A stretch of DNA of 64,000 nt, taken from positions 1 through 64,000 of the forward strand of contig NZ_JACIGK010000024.1 in assembly GCF_014197915.1 (NCBI RefSeq), in the 5' to 3' direction. Source of the stretch: Roseospira visakhapatnamensis. Its GTDB lineage: Bacteria; Pseudomonadota; Alphaproteobacteria; Rhodospirillales; Rhodospirillaceae. The position numbers were made by a program, and so were the translations under genes. The notes under the pieces were generated by a model, which was given only the letters and a program-made list of their open reading frames with translations, was not told where the DNA came from and did no database searches. Of this stretch, positions 8,131 to 17,818 are shown piece by piece. The stretch's first letter is position 1; every line of letters begins with the position of its first letter.

Positions 8131-8457
8131 ATGGCAATTGCAGCTGCAACTTTGGACATCCCAAAAAACCCCGCCATCCGGCGGGAGTGGATCGGTTTTC
8201 AGTTGCGCATTCGCGGCTTGAGCAAACGCGCGCTCGCACGGCGCGAGGGTGTCTCGCACCAGGCGGTCAGCCAGGCGGCGCTGGGCGGCGGGTCGCAGTA
8301 CCTGCAGGAAGCCATTGCCGGAGCCCTCGATCTCCGCGCACAGGACCTGTTTCCCGAACTCTACGACGAGTGCGGCCGGCGCCTCGGGCAGACACGCGAC
8401 CGAAAGCGTAGCACCCGGCCGGACGGCAAGCATATCAAAACGGAGGACGCGGCGTGA
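8131..8457 (+). CDS. Ner/Nlp-like helix-turn-helix protein
   Basis: The 108-residue product from the ATG at 8131 contains NPAIRREWIGFQLRIRGLSK, ALARREGVSHQAVSQAALGG and AIAGALDLRAQDLFPELYDE. This is the winged helix-turn-helix of the Ner family (phage Mu Ner, bacterial Nlp/SfsB), in which IxFQLRxRGxSxxALAxxxGVSxQAVS is characteristic. In Mu, Ner represses both the early and the c promoters. A TTG start at 8095 would add 12 residues and overlap the palindromic spacer, so ATG 8131 is preferred. The basic tail after residue 85 (RRLGQTRDRKRSTRPDGKH) is atypical in length. With its divergent repressor it forms an orphan Mu-type switch. It could regulate chromosomal genes, or it could be a relic. 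Confidence 0.75.
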   Translation: MAIAAATLDIPKNPAIRREWIGFQLRIRGLSKRALARREGVSHQAVSQAALGGGSQYLQEAIAGALDLRAQDLFPELYDECGRRLGQTRDRKRSTRPDGKHIKTEDAA

Positions 8458-8611
8458 CCTGGGGGTCATCCCCCCAATCGCCCCCCGCGTTCGTGGACCG
8501 TCCGCCGTCCGACCCGCGGCTCTTGTGGTCACCTCGCTCATGGCCCCAGCAAAGGCCATGGAGACGGCGGATTCGTGGCATGCCTCCCGGCGCGGCACGC
8601 GGCGCCGACCC

Positions 8612-8638
8612 AGCCCCCCGCCTGGTCGCCGGGGGGCT
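8612..8638. terminator. hairpin in the 8458-8738 gap
   Basis: AGCCCCCC and GGGGGGCT form 8-bp arms around an 11-base loop, followed on the plus strand by CGGCATTTTG. The hairpin lies between the Ner-like gene and the stop of the convergent exporter gene and may end either transcript. The rest of the 280-bp gap shows nothing recognisable. Confidence 0.4.
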
Positions 8639-8738
8639 CGGCATTTTGTCCGGCCCCCGCGAGCCGAATCAGAACGGGAAAGCCGGCTCAGGCTCGACGC
8701 CGGTTCCGGCCGGGGGTTCGGGTTTCGCGCGACCGGCC

Positions 8739-9680
8739 CTAGCGCCGGCCCGACCGAATCACCAGCAGCACGCCCAACACGGCGACGCCCATGCCGGTCA
8801 ACGCCAGGGTGCCCAGGGTCTCGTTGAACAGCGCCCAGGCCACCAGGGCCGTGACCGGCGGCACCAGGTAGAACAGACTGGCCACCCGCGCGGCCTCGCC
8901 CATGCGGATCATCACCATCAGCAGCGTGACCGCGCCCACCGACAGCACCACCACCAGCCAGGCCAGCCCGAACAGGAATTCGGCCGTCCAGGCGATGGTT
9001 CCGTCCTCGCCGGTCAGCAGCGCCAGGGCGCCCATGGCCACGGTCGCGGCCGAAAACTGGATGACGGCGCCGGGGCGCGGATCCAGCCCCCCGCAGAACC
9101 GTTTCTGGTACAGCGTGCCGGCGGTGATCCCCAGCAGCGCCGCGCCGGTCGCCAGCACCGCGCCCAGGCCGAAGCCCTCGAACAGCAGGTCGGCGCTTGG
9201 CGCCAGCCTGTCGCCCAGCACCATGGCCACGCCCCCGAAGCCGAGCACCAGTCCCAGCCACTGCCGGGCACTCACCCGTTCACCCAGCAGCGGACCGACC
9301 GCCAGGGCCGTCACCAGCGGCTGCAAGCCCACGATCAGGGCCGCGATTCCGGCGGGCATGCCGGCTTCGATGGCCGAGAACACGCCCCCCAGATACACGC
9401 CGTGCAGCAGCAGCCCGCTCACCGCCGCATGCCCGGCCTGGGCCGGCGTGGACGGCCAGCGCGCGCGCGACCACCACACCAGCGGCAGGAAGATGACCGT
9501 GGTCAGGGCGAAGCGCAGCGCCAGGAAGGTCAACGGCTCGGAATACGGCAGGACCAGCCGGGCACCGATGAAGCCCGTGCTCCACAGCAGCACGAAGACG
9601 GCCGGCATGGCGCCAACCAGGGCCGCCCGCGCCGGATCGGACGGCGGCGAAGAGGAGGGTGGCTGCGGCGACTTCGACAC
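8739..9680 (-). CDS. EamA/DMT-family transporter
   Basis: A 313-residue integral membrane protein with about ten hydrophobic segments arranged as two EamA repeats. The first starts MPAVFVLLWSTGFIGARLVL and the second begins near AVLATGAALLGITAGTLYQK. The family (drug/metabolite transporter superfamily, RhaT/YedA type) exports small metabolites or amino acids across the inner membrane. The substrate cannot be predicted. The frame stays open much further upstream, but the GTG at 9680 has AAGGA about nine bases before it and gives a normal family length. It is convergent with the Ner-like gene. A second DMT gene at 24234-25259 is only distantly similar. Confidence 0.85.
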   Translation of the reverse strand: MSKSPQPPSSSPPSDPARAALVGAMPAVFVLLWSTGFIGARLVLPYSEPLTFLALRFALTTVIFLPLVWWSRARWPSTPAQAGHAAVSGLLLHGVYLGGVFSAIEAGMPAGIAALIVGLQPLVTALAVGPLLGERVSARQWLGLVLGFGGVAMVLGDRLAPSADLLFEGFGLGAVLATGAALLGITAGTLYQKRFCGGLDPRPGAVIQFSAATVAMGALALLTGEDGTIAWTAEFLFGLAWLVVVLSVGAVTLLMVMIRMGEAARVASLFYLVPPVTALVAWALFNETLGTLALTGMGVAVLGVLLVIRSGRR

Positions 9681-10266
9681 GACACGAGATCCTTGGCGGG
9701 ATTTTGGGTCCGGCGCGCGGATGGCCTGATCACCCGTCCGCCCGTCTCCGACCGACGACGCGGGGCACGCGCCCGCGCCACGACGCGGGGGATCACCAGA
9801 CGTTGGCGCGGGTCGGAACGAGGCCCCCGAGCGACCCCATGACTCCCCCGTCCCGGCCTTCGATCCCATGGACGGTCCAGGCCCGCCACGATGCCAATCG
9901 AGGGCACGATTGGCAATCGGGCCATCATCACGATCATCCGGGGTGTGGCCATCCTGCACCAAGCCGGGTGCCGGCCGAGCACACCCGCCCCTTGGCGACG
10001 GCACACCCAGACCTTCGGGCGGGTCCGAGCCACCCCAAGGAAACATCGACAATCAATATACGAGGCTCTAGCCTCATGGTCTCTCTGGTCCCCGGCCCCG
10101 CCGACGGCGAACCGGAGCGACGGCCTGGGCGACCGCCATTCCCCCGGCGTTGTCTTCCACGTCACCTCCCGCGTCGACAGACGAGAATTCAGGCGTGCCG
10201 TCTCGGGTTCGTCTGGACACGGTGGTCGCGCTCGGGGCACTGTCTTTTGAGGGAGGGGCTCCCCGG
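9681..10266. other. 586-bp non-coding region upstream of two divergent genes
   Basis: No convincing gene on either strand. It should hold the promoters of the exporter (minus) and of the REC-GGDEF-EAL gene (plus). A short A+T-rich patch with an interrupted palindrome (GAGGCT-CT-AGCCTC, 10062-10075) lies about 190 bp before the latter start and is the only visible structure. Confidence 0.4.
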
Positions 10267-13200
10267 ATGACCGGCACACCCTTCCATGGCCTACAGAACC
10301 GGGACCGCCGAGGGGGCGGTAGCAGGAATCGGTGTCCCGATGACGTGCACGGGATTCACGGGTTGAGGATTCTGCTTGTCGAAGACAACGCACCCTACGC
10401 TCGCCTGGTTCAGGTTCTCCTGAACGAGGGCGAGAAGGGCGGATTTGACGTGAAGTGGTCGGCCAGCCTGGCGGACGCGGAAGCGCGCCTCCATGACGAT
10501 GCCTTCGACGCCGTCATCCTGGACCTGAAGCTGCCCGATTCCGACGGCCTGCGGACCCTGGACGCCATCCTGGAAGCCGAGCCCGGCGTGCCGGTGGTGG
10601 TGCTGACCGGCACCGACGACGAGGACGTCGCCGCCGGCGCCGTGCGGCGCGGCGCCCAGGACTACCTGATCAAGGACAGCCTGTCGCCGGAAAGCCTGCG
10701 CCGGGCCGTCAGCTACGCCGTGATCCGCAAGGAAACCCTGAGCACCCTGGAAAACGGGGGCGCCTTCCTGGAAGGCCTGGTCGGCGCCGTGCGGGACGGC
10801 ATCGCGGCGCTGGAGGCGGTGCGCGACCTGGGCGGCACCATCCGGGACTTCCGCTGGCTGCTGGTCAACCCGGCCTTCACCACCTTGCTGGGCCGCAAGG
10901 GGGGCGAGATCACCAGCAACGGCCTGCGCGCGCTGGCGGCGGACGTCGGCTGGCCGGATCTGGTGTCGTCGCTGGCGCAGGTGGTCGAGGACCGCGCGCC
11001 GGTCAGCATCGAACATCCGGTAACGCGCCCCGACGGCCGCACCGTGTGGGTCCACATGGTGGCCAGTCGACTGGGCAACGGCGTCGCGCTCACCCTCTCC
11101 GACATGAGCGAGCGGCGCGCCCAACAACAGCGACTGGCCCAGGTGCTGGATCAGGCCGAGGCCGCGGACTCCGCCAAGTCCCAGTTGCTGCAAACCATCA
11201 GTCATGAACTGCGCACGCCGCTGAACAGCATCATCGGCTTCGCCGAGGTGATCCAGTCGGGCGTGTTCGGCGTGCTGGAGAGCACCCGATACCTCTCCTA
11301 TGTCGACGACATCGCCCGCTCCGGCCACCACATGCTGGAGATCATCAACGACCTGCTCGACCTGGGACGGCTGGAGGAAATCGCCCGCGCCGACAAGACC
11401 TACCGCCACCTGATCGATCTCGCCCCGGACCTGATCTGCGTGGTGCGCGACAATCTGGTGGAACTGATGAACGCCGCCGGAGCCTCCATGCTCGGCGTCT
11501 GGCCGGCGGACTCCATGATCGGGCGCGACATCCGCCACTATGTGGACGACGAAAGCCGTGGCCTGCTGGACGACGCGCACACCCTGCTGGTGGGCGAACA
11601 GCGGCGCCTTCCGGCGCGCATGCTGGACGTGCGCGGCCGCGTCATCGACGTGGAACTGGCCGCCCTGCCCTACGACCCGGACAGCGAGGGGCACAGCTAC
11701 ATGCTGGTGGCCCGCGACGTCAGCGAGCGCCAGCGCGCCACCGAGGAAATCGTCCAGCGCGAGGAACGCCTGTCCAAGATCATGGACACCATGGTGGACC
11801 CGCTGATCATCGTCGACACCGAGGGCGTCATCGAGACCTTCAACGCCGCCGCCGAAAAGGTGTTCGAGTACGAGGCGGCGGAGGTCCTCGGCCAGCCCGT
11901 CACCATCCTCATGCCCGAGGACATGGGCGAGCGCCACCAGGACTTCGTGCGCACCTACACGCAGACCGGCAAGAGCCGCGTCATGGGCACCGGCCGGGAG
12001 GTGGAGGCACGGCGCCGCGACGGCACCACCTTCCCCGCCGAGCTGTCGCTGTCGGAACTCAAGGTGGGCGGCCGGCACCTGTTCATCGGCATCATGCGCG
12101 ACATCACCGAACGCAAGATCGCCGAACAGCGCCTGTTGTTCCTGGCCACCCGCAACCCGCTCACCGGACTGCCCAACCGCGCCCTGTTCCGCGAACGCCT
12201 GGAGGCGGCCATCTCCCGCGCCGACGACAAGGGCACCCAGGTGGGCATCCTGTTCGTCGACCTGGACCACTTCAAGAACATCAACGACACGCTGGGCCAC
12301 CCGGCCGGCGACCGCGTGCTGCAGATGGCCGGCCGGCGCCTGCAGGTGCACGTGCGCCCGGGCGACACGGTCGCCCATCAAAGCGGCGACGAGTTCACCG
12401 TCATCCTGGAAAACATCAAGGGCGAGGACGAGGTCACCACCATCAGCCAGCGCATGCTGGAGGACCTGTCGCGCCCCTTCGAGGTGGACGGCCGCGAGAT
12501 CTACACCTCCGGCTCCATCGGCGTGGTGATTTATCCGCGCACCCGGGGGGGCATCTCCAACCTGCTGCGCAACGTCGACACGGCGGTGAACTTCGCCAAG
12601 AAGCAGGGCCGCAACAATTTCCAGTTCTATTCCGACCGGTTGTCCAACGACATGGTCCGCCGGTTGCAGATCGAAACCGGCCTGCGCCGCGCCCTGGAGC
12701 GCGATGAACTGTCCATGGTCTACCAGGTCAAGGTGGACCTGAACACCCGCGCGGTGGTGGGCGCGGAAGCGCTGTTGCGCTGGACCTCGGCCGAGCTGGG
12801 GCAGGTCTCGCCCGTCGAGTTCGTCCCCGTGGCCGAGGAGACCGGCCTGGTGGTGCCCATCGGCGAGTGGGTGTTGCGGGCGGTGTGCAAGCAGATCCGC
12901 CAGTGGCTGGACACGGGCCTGCCGCCCATGCGGGTGAGCGTGAACCTGTCGGCGCGCCAGTTCCGCGACCAGCAACTGGCCGACCTGATCAAGGGCATCC
13001 TGCGCGACACCGGGGTCAAGCCCGACCTGCTGGACCTGGAACTGACCGAGAGCATGCTGGTCGAGAACGCCGACGAGGCGATCGAGGCGCTGTGGTCGCT
13101 CAAGAACCTGGGGATCACGCTGTCCATCGACGACTTCGGCACAGGGTACTCGTCCCTGTCCTATCTGAAGCGGTTCCCCATCGACGCTCTGAAGATCGAC

Positions 13201-13464
13201 CGGTCGTTCGTGATGGACATCCCCACCAGCGAGGATGACATGGCCATCACCCAGGCCATCATCCGCATGGCCAGTTCCCTGGGCCTGGCCCTGGTGGCGG
13301 AGGGCGTGGAGACGGAAGCGCAGGTGGACTTCCTGCGGGCCAACGGCTGCCACCTGGGACAGGGCTACCTGTTCAGCCGACCGCTGGACGCCGGCGCCGT
13401 CGCCGCGCTGCTGACCGACCGCCCGCACACGCACCCGTCCCTGGATGCCGTTCAAGGATCCTGA
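10267..13464 (+). CDS. REC-HisKA-PAS-PAS-GGDEF-EAL composite signalling protein
   Basis: The 1065-residue product has these parts. Residues 33-150 are a response-regulator receiver, with E39/D40 and a phospho-acceptor D86 in VILDLKLP. A divergent PAS-like region follows at about 185-285. Residues 303-370 are a histidine-kinase dimerisation domain with H313 in SHELRTPLN, but no ATP-binding domain follows. Two PAS domains lie at about 378-490 and 500-615. The GGDEF domain (620-790) has the altered signature SGDEF (706-710) with an intact RPGD inhibitory site (697-700). The EAL domain runs from about 800 to the end. EAL appears catalytically complete: EALLRW, VSVNLSARQF, ELTES, DDFGTGYSSL, DALKIDRSF and VAEGVET are all present. 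It therefore probably degrades cyclic di-GMP, with the GGDEF part active or allosteric. No transmembrane segment was seen, so it is cytosolic. ATG 10267 was chosen; GTG 10345 is possible. It faces the cyclase gene tail to tail. Confidence 0.92.
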   Translation: MTGTPFHGLQNRDRRGGGSRNRCPDDVHGIHGLRILLVEDNAPYARLVQVLLNEGEKGGFDVKWSASLADAEARLHDDAFDAVILDLKLPDSDGLRTLDAILEAEPGVPVVVLTGTDDEDVAAGAVRRGAQDYLIKDSLSPESLRRAVSYAVIRKETLSTLENGGAFLEGLVGAVRDGIAALEAVRDLGGTIRDFRWLLVNPAFTTLLGRKGGEITSNGLRALAADVGWPDLVSSLAQVVEDRAPVSIEHPVTRPDGRTVWVHMVASRLGNGVALTLSDMSERRAQQQRLAQVLDQAEAADSAKSQLLQTISHELRTPLNSIIGFAEVIQSGVFGVLESTRYLSYVDDIARSGHHMLEIINDLLDLGRLEEIARADKTYRHLIDLAPDLICVVRDNLVELMNAAGASMLGVWPADSMIGRDIRHYVDDESRGLLDDAHTLLVGEQRRLPARMLDVRGRVIDVELAALPYDPDSEGHSYMLVARDVSERQRATEEIVQREERLSKIMDTMVDPLIIVDTEGVIETFNAAAEKVFEYEAAEVLGQPVTILMPEDMGERHQDFVRTYTQTGKSRVMGTGREVEARRRDGTTFPAELSLSELKVGGRHLFIGIMRDITERKIAEQRLLFLATRNPLTGLPNRALFRERLEAAISRADDKGTQVGILFVDLDHFKNINDTLGHPAGDRVLQMAGRRLQVHVRPGDTVAHQSGDEFTVILENIKGEDEVTTISQRMLEDLSRPFEVDGREIYTSGSIGVVIYPRTRGGISNLLRNVDTAVNFAKKQGRNNFQFYSDRLSNDMVRRLQIETGLRRALERDELSMVYQVKVDLNTRAVVGAEALLRWTSAELGQVSPVEFVPVAEETGLVVPIGEWVLRAVCKQIRQWLDTGLPPMRVSVNLSARQFRDQQLADLIKGILRDTGVKPDLLDLELTESMLVENADEAIEALWSLKNLGITLSIDDFGTGYSSLSYLKRFPIDALKIDRSFVMDIPTSEDDMAITQAIIRMASSLGLALVAEGVETEAQVDFLRANGCHLGQGYLFSRPLDAGAVAALLTDRPHTHPSLDAVQGS

Positions 13465-13476
13465 GGGGCGCCCCGC

Positions 13477-15798
13477 CTACTTCTCCCGCATCACGAACAC
13501 GCCGTCCCAGTCGTCACCCGGCGGCGCCGCGCGGAAGGCGGCCACGCGCGTCGCGTACAGATCGTGGAGGGACCGCAGGTCGACCGCGCGCGGGCCGGCC
13601 AGGCGCCGGCAGTCGGCCAGGGCGGCCTCGGCCGCGTCCCAGTCCCGACACCGGTAGGCGTTCAGCAGCGTCTCCTGCGCGCCGATCAGGGCCCGGACGT
13701 CCGGCGCGTCCGGCGCCGCCTCGTCGTCCAGGACCGTGAACACGCGCACCGGGCGGGTCTTGCCCTTGACCTGGATCTGGTCCAGTTCCAGAAGCGGCAT
13801 GCGCCCCGCCAGCGCGGCGGCGGTTCGTTCCCCCACCACCAGGGGCACACCGTAGGTCTTGCACTGCCCCTCCAGCCGGGAGGCCAGGTTGACGTCGTCG
13901 CCCAGCACCGAATAATCGAAGCGCTGCTCGGACCCCATGTTGCCGACACAGACCTCGCCCGTGTTGAGGCCGATGCCGATGCGAATGGGCAGGAAGGGGC
14001 GGTTTTCCTCGGCCGCCTCCCGCTCCAGGCGCCCGTTAAGGTCCTCCAGCGCCGCCAGCATGGCCAGCGCCGCCTGGGTGGCGTGCAGGGCATGGTCGGG
14101 ATCGTCCAGCGGCGCGTTCCAGAAGGCCATGATGCAGTCGCCCATGTATTTGTCGATGGTGCCCTGGTGGGACAGGATCACCTCGGTCATGGGTGTCAGG
14201 AAGCCGTTGATCAGGCGCGTCAGGCCCTCGGCGTCGAACTGCTCCGACAGCGTCGTGAATCCCCGGATGTCGCAGAACATCAGGGTCAGCTCACGCATCT
14301 CGCCCCCCAGGCGCAACCGCGACGGATCGGCCACCAGGCGCTCGACCATGGCCGGCGCCATGTAGTGACTGAAGGCCGCGCGCACGCGCCGCTTCTCGGC
14401 CTCCTCGCGGGCATGGTTGGCGTAGTTCAGGCCGATGTACATGACCAGCGCCACGAAGGACGGGAACACGGGATCGGTCAGCAGGCGATAGTCGGCGAAG
14501 GCCACCCAGGACCCGGCGAAGGCCCCGCCCATGCCGACCACCAGCAGCCCCAGGGTCCAGGTGGCCCCCAGCAGCGGCACCAGCACGATCATCACCAGGC
14601 CGAACCCGAAGGCCAGCGCCAGTTCGCCGGCGTCGGTCAGCCGGGGGCGGGTCAGCGTGGCGCCGTCCACCAGCGCCTCGATCACCTGAGCGTGCACCTC
14701 CACGCCCGGCAGGAAGGTATCGACGGGCGTGGTCTTGATGTCCAGCAGGCCCACGGCCGAGGTGCCCAGGATCACCAGACGGCCGGCGATGCGGTCCGGA
14801 TCGAACCGCCCCTCCAGCACGTCCACGGCGGACAGGTACTTGTCGGGGTCATGGTGGGAGAAATAGACCCACAGCCGCCCGAGTTCATCGGTGGGAATGA
14901 AATGGGGGCGCACGATCAGCCCCTCGATACCACGGCCAGCGGCCGCCGCGTCCCCGCTGGGCGCGCGCGCCCGGATGCCGATGGTGGTGTTGCCGGTGGC
15001 CACCCGCAGGATCTCGGTGGACAGCGACGGCCACAGGGTGCCGGCGGCATTGATGACCATGGGCACGCGGCGCACCATACCGTCGTCCTCGCCCTCGACC
15101 ACGAACACGCCCCGGCCGGCGGCGGCGGCGTCGATCTCCGGCACGTTGGCCAGCACGGGGCCGTAGTGGCGCATCCACGGGCGCGGGTCCTGGCCGATCA
15201 GGGCCACGGACGGGGTCGCCACCGGGCCACGGTAGTCTTCGTGATACGCCGGAATCACGCCCTGGCCGACCACCACCGGCCCCAGGGCCATGGCCTCGGC
15301 CAGCACCGCGCTGTTGGAGGGCAGCGCCCGCAGCCGCGCGCGGGTGTAGGGGTCCAGGTTGGGCGTCGCCTTGGCCACCCGCCCCGGCGAGGTGCGGTCG
15401 GGCTCGGCAAAGACGATGTCGAAGGCCACCAGGGTCGCGCCCTGCTCGAACACGGTGGTGATCAGTTCGGCGATCAGGGTGCGGGGCCAGGGCCACTGGC
15501 CCAGCGTCGCCAGGCTGCGTTCGTCGATGTCGACGATGGTCACCGGCCGCGAGACCACGGCACGCGGCTTGATCTGCTGGTAGATATCGAAGGTCCGGGT
15601 GCGCAGCACGCGCAGGGGCGCCGGATCGACGGCGCGCAGCACCACCAGCACCAGCAGGGCGACCAGGGCCAGCAGGCGCGGTCCCGCCCAGTGGCCCCGC
15701 CGACGCGCGGGGGCCGCTTCGCCGGGGCGCCGGTCCGCCGCCGTCCCGCCGGTCCGCGCCCCGTTCGCGGTGGGGCGTCGGCGCCATCGGAGTCCCAT
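13477..15798 (-). CDS. CHASE2-domain adenylate cyclase
   Basis: A class III nucleotide cyclase of 773 residues that makes cAMP from ATP at the inner face of the membrane. One N-terminal transmembrane helix (LLALVALLVLVVL) precedes a periplasmic CHASE2 sensor (about 60-380) that includes VTIVDIDERSLATLGQWPWP. Three membrane helices follow, and then the catalytic domain. Both metal-binding aspartates are in place (LMFCDIRGFTTL and YMGDCIMAFW). The lysine of TIDKYMGD and the aspartate of SVLGDDVNLASRLE predict adenine specificity, and the Asn/Arg pair of DDVNLASR is present. The ATG at 15798 has GGGAGG seven bases upstream; a GTG at 15813 is upstream of that ribosome-binding site and unlikely. 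Only 12 bp separate its stop from that of the convergent GGDEF-EAL gene, so the two second-messenger genes share a terminator region. Confidence 0.93.
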   Translation of the reverse strand: MGLRWRRRPTANGARTGGTAADRRPGEAAPARRRGHWAGPRLLALVALLVLVVLRAVDPAPLRVLRTRTFDIYQQIKPRAVVSRPVTIVDIDERSLATLGQWPWPRTLIAELITTVFEQGATLVAFDIVFAEPDRTSPGRVAKATPNLDPYTRARLRALPSNSAVLAEAMALGPVVVGQGVIPAYHEDYRGPVATPSVALIGQDPRPWMRHYGPVLANVPEIDAAAAGRGVFVVEGEDDGMVRRVPMVINAAGTLWPSLSTEILRVATGNTTIGIRARAPSGDAAAAGRGIEGLIVRPHFIPTDELGRLWVYFSHHDPDKYLSAVDVLEGRFDPDRIAGRLVILGTSAVGLLDIKTTPVDTFLPGVEVHAQVIEALVDGATLTRPRLTDAGELALAFGFGLVMIVLVPLLGATWTLGLLVVGMGGAFAGSWVAFADYRLLTDPVFPSFVALVMYIGLNYANHAREEAEKRRVRAAFSHYMAPAMVERLVADPSRLRLGGEMRELTLMFCDIRGFTTLSEQFDAEGLTRLINGFLTPMTEVILSHQGTIDKYMGDCIMAFWNAPLDDPDHALHATQAALAMLAALEDLNGRLEREAAEENRPFLPIRIGIGLNTGEVCVGNMGSEQRFDYSVLGDDVNLASRLEGQCKTYGVPLVVGERTAAALAGRMPLLELDQIQVKGKTRPVRVFTVLDDEAAPDAPDVRALIGAQETLLNAYRCRDWDAAEAALADCRRLAGPRAVDLRSLHDLYATRVAAFRAAPPGDDWDGVFVMREK

Positions 15799-15920
15799 CG
15801 CCCCGCCTCCCACCGTCGCGCGCAGCCCGGGTCACGAGTGTACGCGGGTCCGACCAACGGTGGAAGGTGGCGAGGCACGCGAGCGGGGTTGGCCGGCGAC
15901 GGCGAACCGGCCGGATGGGA

Positions 15921-17234
<1,314 letters not shown>

Positions 17235-17280
17235 TTAGCCTCCCGCCCGGCCGGCCGCAAGGCGAACCGGACGCACGCAG

Positions 17281-17313
17281 ATCATATATTGACATATAGC
17301 TATTTGACGATGA
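17281..17313 (+). promoter_or_regulatory. A+T-rich promoter/operator of the ArsR operon
   Basis: The sequence contains CATATATTGACATATAGC, with repeated CATATA around a TTGACA-like -35 and an ATAGCTAT palindrome directly before the regulator start. Such imperfect A+T-rich dyads are typical operators of ArsR-type autoregulators. The -10 is not clear. Confidence 0.4.
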
Positions 17314-17631
17314 ATGCTCGGCCGCATGGTTGACCGACTTGAGCAATCCAAGGCGCTGGCGAGCGATGTCCGCCTCACGATCCTGACGTGGCTGAAGACG
17401 CCGGCGCTCCATTTCCCGCACCAGGTCACCGGCGATCCGGCCGAGATCGGCGTGTGCGTCACCCTGCTGGCGGACACGCTGCGGATCAGCCAGCCGACCG
17501 TCAGCCGGCACCTGGAGGTGCTGCGCCGGGCCGGGTTCCTGCGGGTGCGCAGGATCGGGCGCTGGTCCTTCTTCGCCCGCGACGAGATCACCCTGTCCGA
17601 CTACGCGGAGTGGCTTCGTGACACCCTTTGA
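17314..17631 (+). CDS. ArsR-family transcriptional regulator
   Basis: A 105-residue winged helix-turn-helix protein. The ALASDVRLTILTWL segment is the first helix, and QPTVSRHLEVLRRAGFLRV with GRWSFFARDE is the recognition helix and beta wing of the ArsR/SmtB family. A single cysteine (C51, in GVCVTLLADTL) means the classical two-cysteine metal site is not obvious. Regulation by an organic ligand or oxidation is therefore as likely as metal sensing. The stop overlaps the GTG start of the truncated hydrolase frame (17618), so translation is coupled. The A+T-rich dyad just upstream suggests autoregulation. ATG 17326 is a possible alternative start. Confidence 0.85.
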   Translation: MLGRMVDRLEQSKALASDVRLTILTWLKTPALHFPHQVTGDPAEIGVCVTLLADTLRISQPTVSRHLEVLRRAGFLRVRRIGRWSFFARDEITLSDYAEWLRDTL

Positions 17632-17818
17632 GCGCCTGGACCACAGGCTTCTTCCCGGATTCGAACGACGGTTCATGACCGTGGACGGCCAGACGGTGCC
17701 GGCCGTGATCGGCGGACAGGGGCCGCCCCTTCTGATGCTGCACGGGGATCCCCAGACCCATCTGTGCCGGCACCGGCTCGCCCAGGTCCTGTCCGCCCCC
17801 ACGACGTCAGGACGATGA
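17618..17818 (+). pseudogene. truncated alpha/beta hydrolase (haloacetate dehalogenase-like)
   Basis: The 66-residue frame begins MTPFERLDHRLLPGFERR and continues to GGQGPPLLMLHGDPQTHLCR. This corresponds to the first 50 or so residues of haloacetate dehalogenase-type alpha/beta hydrolases, including the oxyanion-hole HGxPQTH motif. The nucleophile elbow, acid and catalytic histidine are all absent because the frame stops after about 16 unrelated residues, so the enzyme cannot be active. It overlaps the end of arsR by 14 bp and ends 4 bp into the following VOC gene, which suggests an internal deletion fused the operon. It was probably the ancestral second gene of an ArsR-controlled pathway. 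Confidence 0.65.

Noticed and set aside
9530-10393. 287-codon minus-strand frame upstream of the DMT gene
   Set aside because: No family resemblance, composition of a shadow frame, and it overlaps the start of the REC-GGDEF-EAL gene on the other strand.
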